Below are positions 1-6,680 of a stretch of DNA of 8,369 nt, one piece after another (the stretch's first letter is position 1; each line of letters starts with the position of its first letter). The stretch is from an uncultured Bacillota bacterium (lineage in GTDB: Bacteria > Bacillota_I > Bacilli_A > RFN20 > CAG-826). The translations under genes and the position numbers were made by a program. The stretch is from assembly GCA_937876465.1 (NCBI GenBank), contig CALEHV010000038.1, positions 1 to 8,369 on the forward strand, in the 5' to 3' direction. A model generated the notes under the pieces. It made no database searches, was not told the origin of the DNA, and was given only the letters and a program-made list of their open reading frames with translations.

Positions 1-83
1 CTATTTTCTAGTCGGTGCTATACCCAGTTAATTACTTGAAGGCTGAACTGTTACAAAAGTATTGAATTTACGGAAGAAAACAC
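1..83. other. Upstream flank, no gene identified
   Basis: No convincing gene, terminator or repeat is visible here. Two plus-strand frames are open only to stops at 37-39 and 29-31. The stretch could therefore contain the last few codons of an upstream gene cut by the window edge, but neither short tail is recognisable. Confidence 0.4.
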
Positions 84-112
84 TTGATTATATGGAGAGT
101 GTGTGTTAATAT
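84..112 (+). promoter_or_regulatory. Candidate sigma-A promoter for the peptide operon
   Basis: A -35-like TTGATT (84-89) is followed after 17 bases by TAATAT (107-112). The -10 element is preceded by TGT, giving an extended -10. An alternative -10, TATACT at 110-115, is closer to consensus but leaves a 20-base spacer. Transcription would start around 119-122 and leave a short leader before the ribosome binding site of the first peptide gene. No operator-like palindrome was seen. This is the only plausible promoter found upstream of the run of same-strand genes. Confidence 0.5.
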
Positions 113-138
113 ACTAATCAAATGAAAGGAGGATTATC

Positions 139-297
139 ATGAATAATACAGTTTTAAAATTAACACCTGAACAAATGGATATGATTGCCAAGGAAATGTC
201 AATTATCGATGATGAGATTGTTATATCAATTAATGATTCAGAGGTAAATTTTGATAATTCCTTCATAGCGATGACAAGAACGTTTACCATAAGTTGA
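139..297 (+). CDS. Putative RiPP precursor peptide 1 (52 aa)
   Basis: This short gene encodes 52 residues and is preceded by a near-perfect AAAGGAGG ribosome binding site (125-132, six bases before ATG). The product is acidic in its first two thirds (LTPEQ at 8-12, IIDDEIVI at 22-29). It ends in a less acidic tail rich in Thr, Phe and Ile (residues 43-52) after the tetrapeptide DNSF (39-42). It is a paralogue of the 58-residue product at 4461-4637: residues 1-31 align without gaps with 13 identities, and DNSF is shared. There is no signal peptide, membrane segment or phosphopantetheine (DSL) motif, so it does not look like a carrier protein. Its position first in the operon, with a strong ribosome binding site and a terminator directly after it, is typical of RiPP precursors. 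Residues 1 to about 38 would be the leader and the tail the core. I do not recognise the family, and the precursor role is inferred. Confidence 0.72.
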   Translation: MNNTVLKLTPEQMDMIAKEMSIIDDEIVISINDSEVNFDNSFIAMTRTFTIS

Positions 298-315
298 TTT
301 TTTGTTGCATTAACG

Positions 316-346
316 CCGTTCAGATGTAAGTCTGAACGGTTTTTTT
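316..346 (+). terminator. Intrinsic terminator after peptide 1, likely a partial attenuator
   Basis: A perfect 9-bp stem (CCGTTCAGA at 316-324, TCTGAACGG at 331-339) with a 6-base loop is followed by seven T residues (340-346). This is a textbook Rho-independent terminator. It lies 18 bases after the peptide stop codon and 12 bases before the next start codon. There is no obvious promoter between it and the radical SAM gene. The likely effect is that most transcripts end here and a minority read through, giving many copies of the peptide message and few of the enzymes. Confidence 0.9.
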
Positions 347-358
347 AGGGAGAAAAAA

Positions 359-1831
359 GTGAATAAAAAAATAGCGTTAATCAATCCGCCATATCGTGGT
401 GAGAAGAATGTAAATCATCCAAATTATCCGCTAGGACTAGGTTACTTAAGAGCTAATTATACGAATCCTAAGGAAATACAAATATTTGATTTTTCACAAT
501 CTTCTTTATCAGATGAAGAATTAATAGATAAATATCATCTGACTGACTTTAGGATTATTGGGATTACTTCTTTTTCCATAGATTTTGAAAACACTGCGCA
601 TTTTATTAAAAAACTCAAAAATGATGATAATATAATTATTGTTGGTGGTCATCATGCTACACAAATAGGCAAAATTATGTTGAGTGATTTTGAATACATT
701 GATTATTGTATGAAAGGCTATGGAGATATTAGCTTCTCTGAATTAATAAATGAATTATTATATGGCACTAAGAATTTTAGCAATATATCTGGACTTGTAT
801 ATAGATATAACGGAACAATAATAGAAAATGCCATCGACTATTCTAAACTAATAATAGAAGAACTAGCTTTTCCAGAAAGAGAGAATATTATTTACGATTT
901 TGATAAATCAATCTGCAAGGATACAAAAGAAGATACTTTAACTATTAGTTCAAGCAGAGGTTGCCCTTATAATTGTAGTTTTTGTGTTAATTGCAAAAAT
1001 AATTATTGGCTAAGTCGTTCGGTGAAAAGTGTCATGGATGAGATTCATTTTTGTTTATCTAATAATAATGAATATGTCAATATTAGTTTTGTAGATTGTA
1101 ATTTTTTTGTTGATGCTAATAGAGCAATGGAAATTCTTAAATCTATACATGATGAGTATCCGAATATTACAATTACGTTTCAGTTAAGGGCTGATCAAAT
1201 ATGTAAATTAGAATCAGAAATAAAAATAATCTCTAGGTACAATCTTCTTGTAGAAGTCGGGATTGAATCTGCAAGTAATGATGTATTAAATAGATTTAAT
1301 AAAATGACAACAGCAGAAATAAACCAAAATGCTCTTGATATTTTGATTAAAAATAATATTAATTATGCAGCGTATATGATTATGTTTGATGCGCTTGAAA
1401 CAATTGATGATATAAGAAAAAATTTTGATTTTATAAAACGTAATCAAATTTTCTCATATCAAAATATTGGAAATCTATATCAAACCATGTTTCCTTTTTA
1501 TGGCTCACAATACTACGAAAAATATGGTGACCATTACTCAGGAAGTATTCATAAGCGAACAATTCCTATTTTTGAGAATAAAAATGTAGAAAGTCTACAT
1601 AATAGTATTGTTATTTTTAGGAACGAATTTGAAGATAGGGTTAATAACTGTTTAAAAAATAGTACGGATAACGAATTATCAAATAGATTGATTTTATTCC
1701 ACTATGGCATTTTTGAGTATTTGTTAATTGTTGCCGAAAAATATGGCGCTTGTAACTTTGATATATTAAAAAAATCTAAAATTTATCATGAATTTATTAA
1801 TATAATATGCGAAATGGAGAATATATGTTAG
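359..1831 (+). CDS. B12-binding-domain radical SAM enzyme 1
   Basis: Predicted 490-residue cobalamin-dependent radical SAM protein. The N-terminal half is a Rossmann-like B12-binding domain (about residues 1-140) with the opening IALINPPYRG and a GGHHAT loop at 96-101. The radical SAM core follows, with the [4Fe-4S] ligands C202, C206 and C209 in RGCPYNCSFC. Further cues are an FVDCNFF segment (strand 2 region) and LVEVGIESAS (SAM-contacting strand). An extra Cys at 212 follows the cluster motif. The last 90 residues or so form a helical extension. The GTG start is supported by AGGGAG at 347-352, six bases upstream. Enzymes of this class methylate unactivated carbons or perform other radical rearrangements, and several act on peptides. 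The neighbouring small peptides are the obvious candidate substrates, which is inference. There is no SPASM or RRE domain that I can see. Confidence 0.9.
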   Translation: MNKKIALINPPYRGEKNVNHPNYPLGLGYLRANYTNPKEIQIFDFSQSSLSDEELIDKYHLTDFRIIGITSFSIDFENTAHFIKKLKNDDNIIIVGGHHATQIGKIMLSDFEYIDYCMKGYGDISFSELINELLYGTKNFSNISGLVYRYNGTIIENAIDYSKLIIEELAFPERENIIYDFDKSICKDTKEDTLTISSSRGCPYNCSFCVNCKNNYWLSRSVKSVMDEIHFCLSNNNEYVNISFVDCNFFVDANRAMEILKSIHDEYPNITITFQLRADQICKLESEIKIISRYNLLVEVGIESASNDVLNRFNKMTTAEINQNALDILIKNNINYAAYMIMFDALETIDDIRKNFDFIKRNQIFSYQNIGNLYQTMFPFYGSQYYEKYGDHYSGSIHKRTIPIFENKNVESLHNSIVIFRNEFEDRVNNCLKNSTDNELSNRLILFHYGIFEYLLIVAEKYGACNFDILKKSKIYHEFINIICEMENIC

Positions 1832-3417
1832 AGAAAATATTATTTGTAAGACCTCCGTTTAATGGAATGACAGAGTATTGTCCACCACATATGGGAATTG
1901 CTTGTTTATACGGGGCCTGTAAAGAATTTTTTGGAGATAGTATAGACTTCGAATTGATTGATGCTCTACCAAGAAAATTAACCGTAAAAGATGTTATTGA
2001 TCAAATACGTTTGGCACATCCAACTATAGTATGTCTATCAATAAAAACAATGCAATCAGAACAATCTATAGAGATAATTGATGCATTAAAAAGTAAAGAC
2101 GTGTTCATTATTTGTGGTGGAAATCACGTATCAGTTGAACCTCAATTGTTTATTGAGAAAGGTGCCGATTTTTGTATAGCTGGAGAAGGTGAATTTGCAA
2201 TCATCAAAGTAATATATTCAATTCTTTCCCAAAACAATTCATATGAGTGTTGCAGTAATGTAATTACAAATAAATACGTCCAGCAAAAAATAAAAGCACG
2301 TACAATAAAATCAAATTATAACTATAATTTGAAGAAGCTTTCAGAAATAAATATTGGTCGTCCCAATTGGGAACTTTTTAAAATTGATGAATACAATGAA
2401 AACATTCACATTAATAAATCTATCCCTGCACTACAAGTAATGGCATCGCGAGGATGTCCTTATAAATGTAGTTTTTGCTCGTCGTTTTTGACATGGGGTA
2501 CCTCAGTAAGATATAGAAGTCCAGAAGATGTGATAAACGAGATTATTGAAAATATCGATAAATATGGTATTACACACATGCATTTTTATGATGATAATTT
2601 ATTACTTAATAGAGACTGGATAGTACAATTTATATCATTAATTAAAGAAAAAAACGTATCATTTAGTTGGATTTGTTTATCTCGTCCTGAAATTATATAT
2701 AAAAATAAGGATTTGCTACCTTTGCTAAAAGAAGTCGGTTGTAAAGGTTTTGAATTAGGTTTTGAAACATATAGTGCTGATGTCTATAAAAAAATGCATA
2801 AAAAGAATAATTACGAAAACTTTCTCGCGGCATATAATGAATTGTTAAAAAACAAATTTGAAATGATTGAATTTTTAATAATGGCATTTTACGTAGGAGA
2901 AACTATAGAATCATTATTTAGTACTTATCAACAATTAGAGAAATTTAAAAGAGCTTGTGCTTTGTTTGAAAAATCAAGATATTTCGCTACTCCTTTTTTA
3001 GGAACGGATTTTTATAACATACATAATAAAGAGGGACATGATTTAATTAATAATAACTATTATAAGTATGCCGTATATTTGAATTATATGCCAGACTCTT
3101 TTTTGAACTCTACTACAAATAAACTATATATAGACGAGAATGTTTTTGAGTTGAATGGATTTATATATGATGGATTTGATCATATCATTTATGAGGATTC
3201 AAATAGGGAATTACTAGAGAAGATTCCATATAGAACGTTTGCTCGGTTATTTAACGAAAAAGTAGCTAATCAAGAAACGATTCATGATATTTGCAGTCAT
3301 ATATCAGATTCATATCATCAATTTTCCATTTATGCAATTGAGGAATATGTTGGGAGAATGGTTGAATTTGCTGCGTCATGCGGGGCGATGAAATTACATG
3401 AAAATATTATACTTTAG
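1825..3417 (+). CDS. B12-binding-domain radical SAM enzyme 2
   Basis: Second cobalamin-type radical SAM protein, 530 residues from the chosen start. I prefer the ATG at 1825 because GGAG (1816-1819) lies five bases before it and the protein then opens with MLEKILFVRPPFNG, the first strand of the B12 domain. An in-frame ATG at 1807 would add six residues and has a poorer site. The B12-binding domain has GGNHV at 98-102 and a GEGE turn (AGEGEF). The radical SAM ligands are C211, C215 and C218 in RGCPYKCSFC, followed by MHFYDDN and GFELGFET. The gene overlaps the stop of the preceding enzyme by 7 bases, so translation is probably coupled. The two enzymes share layout but diverge outside the motifs, which suggests separate reactions rather than a recent duplication. 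Substrate unknown. Confidence 0.9.
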   Translation: MLEKILFVRPPFNGMTEYCPPHMGIACLYGACKEFFGDSIDFELIDALPRKLTVKDVIDQIRLAHPTIVCLSIKTMQSEQSIEIIDALKSKDVFIICGGNHVSVEPQLFIEKGADFCIAGEGEFAIIKVIYSILSQNNSYECCSNVITNKYVQQKIKARTIKSNYNYNLKKLSEINIGRPNWELFKIDEYNENIHINKSIPALQVMASRGCPYKCSFCSSFLTWGTSVRYRSPEDVINEIIENIDKYGITHMHFYDDNLLLNRDWIVQFISLIKEKNVSFSWICLSRPEIIYKNKDLLPLLKEVGCKGFELGFETYSADVYKKMHKKNNYENFLAAYNELLKNKFEMIEFLIMAFYVGETIESLFSTYQQLEKFKRACALFEKSRYFATPFLGTDFYNIHNKEGHDLINNNYYKYAVYLNYMPDSFLNSTTNKLYIDENVFELNGFIYDGFDHIIYEDSNRELLEKIPYRTFARLFNEKVANQETIHDICSHISDSYHQFSIYAIEEYVGRMVEFAASCGAMKLHENIIL

Positions 3418-4441
3418 TTATGGAGCCTTATATCCATATGAGTCATCTGGAGCAGAAAAAACGGCCGATGAGTTATTGATGGCATTATCTGATGTAAGCG
3501 AGATTATTGCTCTTGTGACAAATGAAAAATATCTTTTATATAATAAAGAATTTGATAAAGTTATTGATAAAAATCCATATATATATACACAGCACTCGTA
3601 TACATGTGTTACATATCATAGTCTTGAGCTTTTGAAGGAAAACCTTAGTTATTGGATTAATTCATTTTCACCCGATTATATTATTGCACAACTCTGTGAT
3701 TTAACGAATGTTTTTCAGTCCATTAAAGATAAGCTGCACATTAAAGTCATATATTATTTTCACGGCAATCCATTTCGAGAAAGCGACAATTTAGAATTAC
3801 TTAGGAATAATATAGAAAGAATACACAGCATTCTATGTGTTTCAAAATCGGTGGCAGAAATGCTTGACAAAAGATTTAAGGAACTGAGCATTATTATCCC
3901 GCCTCTTTTTAATCAATATTCGGGTCAGCATACTCGACCAATTCTGTGTGAGCAAGATAGAATTGTGATGTTTAATACATCACAGGAAAAAGGGTGTGAA
4001 ATTTTCTGTAGGTTAGCTGAGGTTTTCACAAAAAAAGAATTTGTTATATATAAATGTTATTTTAATTCTTATGACAACCTTACAAATAAATTTGTTTCAA
4101 CAAAAAACTATACCGGTAATGTTTCTCAAGTATTTGATAATGCTATGTTATACTTAGCGCCATCGCAAGCTATGGAAGGATTTGGTCGTGGAATAATAGA
4201 AGCAGGTTTATATAGGATTCCAAGCATTGTAAGTAATGTTGCTGGATTAAATGAAACTATTCATAACAGAAAACTAACAATAGATAATTATTCCAATATT
4301 AATTCTTGGATAGAAAAAATGCAATTCATGCTTGATAGCAAAGATTATTACATTGAGTTTGCAAACATGGCGTATAAAAATTCTTTAACTGTAATAAACT
4401 ATGCAAATTTACAATTATTGCTATTAAAAAAATTATTATAA
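3398..4441 (+). CDS. Glycosyltransferase, GT4-like (GT-B fold)
   Basis: Predicted 347-residue cytoplasmic glycosyltransferase. The start KILYFSYGALYPYESSGAEK matches the N-terminal strand and Gly-rich loop of GT-B enzymes. The C-terminal donor-binding domain has the E-x7-E motif of GT4 (E260 and E268 in EGFGRGIIEAG), preceded by LYLAPSQAM and followed by IPSIVSNVAGLNETI. This is the usual nucleotide-sugar pocket. There is no membrane segment. The gene overlaps the upstream radical SAM gene by 20 bases and has only a weak ribosome binding site (GGGG at 3382-3385), so translational coupling is likely. Followed closely by a PIG-L deacetylase, it may transfer GlcNAc, as BshA and MshA do, but to a different acceptor, possibly the modified peptide. 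The donor and acceptor are inferred from context only. The acceptor-binding half shows no motif I recognise. Confidence 0.85.
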   Translation: MKILYFSYGALYPYESSGAEKTADELLMALSDVSEIIALVTNEKYLLYNKEFDKVIDKNPYIYTQHSYTCVTYHSLELLKENLSYWINSFSPDYIIAQLCDLTNVFQSIKDKLHIKVIYYFHGNPFRESDNLELLRNNIERIHSILCVSKSVAEMLDKRFKELSIIIPPLFNQYSGQHTRPILCEQDRIVMFNTSQEKGCEIFCRLAEVFTKKEFVIYKCYFNSYDNLTNKFVSTKNYTGNVSQVFDNAMLYLAPSQAMEGFGRGIIEAGLYRIPSIVSNVAGLNETIHNRKLTIDNYSNINSWIEKMQFMLDSKDYYIEFANMAYKNSLTVINYANLQLLLLKKLL

Positions 4442-4460
4442 AAAGAGAGGTATTCCAATT

Positions 4461-4637
4461 ATGAAAAAATTAGTCATCGAATTATCGGCAGAACAGAAAA
4501 CAATTCTTGCAAAAAACTCTGGCACAATTGCAGATGAATTAGTAATACTTATTCCAGAAAATAACGATGAAAAACAGCAAGTAGTTTCAATAGATAATTC
4601 ATTTAAAGTACAAATCAATACTGGAGAAGGTAAATAA
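4461..4637 (+). CDS. Putative RiPP precursor peptide 2 (58 aa)
   Basis: A 58-residue product begins 19 bases after the glycosyltransferase stop, with GAGAGG at 4445-4450 as ribosome binding site. It aligns without gaps to peptide 1 over residues 1-31, sharing V5, L8, E11, Q12, A17, K18, I23, D25, E26, V28, I29 and I31 besides M1. After a six-residue insertion it has DNSF at 45-48. The tail then differs completely (KVQINTGEGK). The conserved pattern argues that this is a real gene and that the first part is a recognition leader or a small conserved fold. The codons for the last residues (GEGK) coincide with the ribosome binding site of the deacetylase gene, so the extreme C terminus may be shaped by that need. 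Alternatives are a partner or immunity peptide, or a carrier on which a small molecule is built. No known family is recognised. Confidence 0.72.
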   Translation: MKKLVIELSAEQKTILAKNSGTIADELVILIPENNDEKQQVVSIDNSFKVQINTGEGK

Positions 4638-4640
4638 ATG
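4623..4640 (+). promoter_or_regulatory. Ribosome binding site inside peptide 2, TAA-ATG coupling
   Basis: GGAGAAGG (4623-4630) lies within the last codons of peptide 2 and seven bases before the deacetylase ATG (4638). The peptide stop TAA (4635-4637) abuts that ATG directly. Translation of the two genes is therefore likely coupled by termination and reinitiation. This also decides the deacetylase start. Confidence 0.75.
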
Positions 4641-5330
4641 AAAAACATTATTATTTTTTCACCACACCCCGATGATGCTGCTATTGGATTAGGAGGATTT
4701 ATTTTCAAACATAAGAATAATTATTCAATATTAATTGTAAATGTAACTGATGGCGCAATTTCGGCAAATGGAACAAGCTCTATTAGACAAAAAGAGGAAC
4801 AATATATACAAGCAAAATTTGGCATAGATTTCTTAAATCTTTTCTTTGAAGATGGAACAATTGCATTTCAAAAAAAAGCAATTGAGTATGAAATCGTACA
4901 AATAATACGGAAATATAGGCCATCAATAATTTTTGCGCCATACTATTTGGATACTCATCCCGATCATAGCAGTTTATACGAGTGTGTTAAAAATAGCGTT
5001 TATTACGCAGCAACAAATAAATGGCTAGAAAATGCAGAACTACATAATTGCAAGAATATATACTTTTATAGTCAAACTTATAAACCATGTGAAACCACTT
5101 TATTAGTAGATGTATCTGAGGTGTATGACCAAAAAAGAGTACTGCTATCATATTATAATTCTCAATTTGGTACTAGCAGAAAAAAAACGATGTTAAATTC
5201 TAAGTTATTAGAAAAAATAGAATCAAGAGATCGGTATTGTGGAAGTATCATAGATTGCGAATTCGCAGAGCCTATAATAACAGAATCACCTCTAAGATTA
5301 AGTAATATTTATGATATTATTCGCATATAA
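4638..5330 (+). CDS. PIG-L/LmbE-family N-deacetylase
   Basis: Predicted 230-residue zinc-dependent deacetylase, a normal length for the family (BshB and MshB are about 230-300). The N-terminal metal motif is SPHPDDAAIGLGG, with H10, D12 and D13. The second metal motif is HPDH at 107-110 (H110 as ligand). The end has RDRYCGSIIDCEFAEP, the R-x-G...AEP block seen in BshB-type enzymes. Canonical members read HPDDE; here Ala occupies the position after DD, a common variation that leaves the metal ligands intact. Family members remove the acetyl group from GlcNAc-containing small molecules or glycolipids. Directly following a GT4 gene and coupled to peptide 2, it may deacetylate a GlcNAc group installed on the pathway product. 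The substrate is inferred. There is no signal peptide, so it is cytoplasmic. Confidence 0.9.
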   Translation: MKNIIIFSPHPDDAAIGLGGFIFKHKNNYSILIVNVTDGAISANGTSSIRQKEEQYIQAKFGIDFLNLFFEDGTIAFQKKAIEYEIVQIIRKYRPSIIFAPYYLDTHPDHSSLYECVKNSVYYAATNKWLENAELHNCKNIYFYSQTYKPCETTLLVDVSEVYDQKRVLLSYYNSQFGTSRKKTMLNSKLLEKIESRDRYCGSIIDCEFAEPIITESPLRLSNIYDIIRI

Positions 5331-5337
5331 AAGACTA

Positions 5338-5406
5338 ACTATTAGAAATAGTCAATAAAAAGTTTCTAAAACAGAAATGTTTTAAATATAGTGGCGGTGA
5401 CTATAT
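5338..5406. other. Cluster of three perfect hairpins after the deacetylase gene
   Basis: Three perfect inverted repeats occur in a row: ACTATT/AATAGT (5338-5352, 3-base loop), TAAAACA/TGTTTTA around a GAAA loop (5367-5384), and ATATAGT/ACTATAT around GGCGGTG (5386-5406). None has a proper downstream T-tract, so none is a convincing terminator. They lie between the deacetylase stop and the presumed IS end. They could stabilise the operon message's 3' end, act as a weak termination region, or be a structured remnant. Confidence 0.4.
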
Positions 5407-5415
5407 CATCGCAAT

Positions 5416-5430
5416 CAGTACCTTGAAAAT
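5416..5430. repeat. Possible left boundary repeat of the IS110 element
   Basis: CAGTACCTTGAAA (5416-5428) matches CAGTATCTTAAAA (6674-6686) in 11 of 13 positions in direct orientation, one copy on each side of the transposase remnant. IS110 elements lack inverted repeats but have a short shared core at both ends, so this pair may mark the ends. The distance (about 1.26 kb) plus the missing internal segment gives a normal IS110 length. The match is short in AT-rich DNA, so it could be chance. Confidence 0.3.
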
Positions 5431-5434
5431 TGCA

Positions 5435-5468
5435 TGACAAATAGAGCAACAGTAGTGGTGCTCTGTCA
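5435..5468. other. Hairpin near the 3' end of the IS110 element
   Basis: TGAC (5435-5438) pairs with GTCA (5465-5468), and AGAGCA (5443-5448) pairs with TGCTCT (5459-5464), leaving a 4-base bulge and a 10-base loop. It lies 23 bases beyond the transposase stop, within the likely right end of the element. It could be a transcription barrier or an end structure. Confidence 0.35.
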
Positions 5469-5490
5469 AGAAGATATGATATTGGATTGA

Positions 5491-6497
5491 TTAGACAGCT
5501 TTTATGTATTGTTGTCCTGATATTTTAAGTTGATAAATAACACGAATAAGCTTCTTTGTTGCATGTGATATTGAAACATAATAATGTTTGCTCTCGGATC
5601 GTTTCTTGGCTAAATATGCTTTAAAAGTAGGATCATGTAAGCAGACATAGGTAGTTGCATTAAATAAAGCGTATCGAAGATATTTTGAGCCACGCTTTTC
5701 CATTCGAGAATGCGAGTTATCTATTTGCCCGGATTGATAGGTGGATGGGGACATGCCCGCATAGGCAAGTATCTTGTCAGGTGAATTAAATTTACTAAAA
5801 TCACCTATTTCAGCAATAATCATTGCTCCCATGCGGTAGCTGATTCCTGGAATACTAAGGGTTGGTGAATTAATCTCATCCATGATGATTTTAATTTCGT
5901 TTTCAATCTCTTCAATCTCAGAATCAAGTTCACGGATAAGCTTTATTGTGTGTTTTAGTTCAAGAGATTTGGCTGGCATATTAGAGCAAGTAGAAGTTCT
6001 TGCAGCATCCCTAAATGTTATGGCAGTATCTTTCGTGTAATGGCCTTTAGAAGCTTTTTCTACAAGATTTGAAAGTCTTGTCAGGTAAGCATTGGCTACC
6101 TGCTTTGCGCCAGGAAATTCGTAAAGCAATTCATATACTGAATTCTGGTGTATAGTTGGAACAAGCTTTTCAAGTTCTGGAAATAAGATACAGATAAGTC
6201 TTGAAACAGAAATTTTGAGTCTTGCACGTTCTCTAACCTTATCAAAACGATAACGTGGGTCGGGAAACCTTTATCAAGGAGATATCCAAGAAGATTGTAA
6301 CTATAGTGTCCAGTGGCTTCTAGGCCTACTTTTACTTTAGTAACATCTTCCATAACGGATTCTATTTTCTGATAAAGCTCATCGAACCCATCAAGGTTGT
6401 TGGTGATGGTAAAGGATTTAAAAAGTACCTCTCCATCTGTGTTTGTAATAAAGCAATCGTGCTTATCTTTAGAAACATCAATTCCTACAAAAATTAT
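5491..6497 (-). pseudogene. IS110-family transposase, internal deletion and frameshift
   Basis: The N-terminal DEDD RuvC-like domain begins IIFVGIDVSKDKHDCF (catalytic Asp in GIDVSK) and has GLEATGHYSYNL (catalytic Glu). After FPTHVI (near 6249) the frame shifts and the product ends in unrelated residues. The correct frame resumes at RYRFDKVRERA (from 6255) and runs through a coiled-coil-rich middle and the Transposase_20 domain. That domain includes IPGISYRMGAMIIAEIG and YQSGQID, whose Ser is the likely nucleophile by IS621 comparison, and it reaches the stop at 5491. The segment holding the third and fourth acidic residues (usually a KTDKxDA block), some 60 residues, is missing. The expected start codon is ATA (6497-6495) six bases after AGAAGG, where relatives have ATG. 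A TTG at 6554 is the only upstream start-like codon and is probably not genuine. The gene is therefore dead. Confidence 0.88.
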
Positions 6498-6559
6498 ATA
6501 GGGCCTTCTTAAATTAGTTTGATACTGTTTTAAGATCCACAGGGCTCCTTGCAATCGTA

Positions 6560-6680
6560 ACCTACTTCTTGATAAACCGTCATGCGGTAACTAACTGATT
6601 AACAAATAAACAAAGAGACTGTGGTTGAAGCCTTCATTAAACCATCAAGTGGTAGGAGGATTTAACCAATCCACAGTATC
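6560..6680 (-). ncRNA. Candidate IS110 bridge RNA region
   Basis: On the minus strand this noncoding segment lies between the presumed element end and the transposase, where IS110-group elements encode their bridge RNA. It can form a long stem (ACTGTGG at 6618-6624 with CCACAGT at 6671-6677) enclosing a smaller hairpin (ACCA 6641-6644 with TGGT 6650-6653). A second hairpin, ACCG/CGGT, lies at 6576-6588. Large loops on stems of this kind resemble the target- and donor-binding loops of bridge RNAs. The call rests on position and foldability, because no target match was tested. Confidence 0.45.

Larger units (their letters stand above)
5421..6680 (-). mobile_element. Degenerate IS110-family insertion sequence (ends approximate)
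   Basis: The region carries a broken IS110/IS116/IS902-type transposase on the minus strand and a structured noncoding segment upstream of it, the layout of IS110-group elements. Its boundaries are suggested only by an imperfect 13-base direct repeat. It lies antisense to, and between, the deacetylase and the exporter. By context it interrupts what was probably one operon. The transposase has a lost start codon and an internal deletion, so the copy is inactive on its own. A related intact copy elsewhere might still act on it. Confidence 0.75.

Noticed and set aside
139..297. Peptide 1 as an acyl or peptidyl carrier protein
   Set aside because: It is too short and lacks the DSL phosphopantetheine attachment motif.
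2693..2887. Minus-strand open frame of 64 codons
   Set aside because: It lies wholly inside the second radical SAM gene, shows no family motif, and reads like an AT-rich shadow of the real gene.
4436..4708. Minus-strand open frame of 90 codons across peptide 2
   Set aside because: It would compete with peptide 2. Peptide 2 has a paralogue in the same window, a ribosome binding site and operon fit, while this frame has none.
5367..5384. Hairpin as the operon's terminator
   Set aside because: There is no T-tract after the stem, and the stem is AT-rich and weak.
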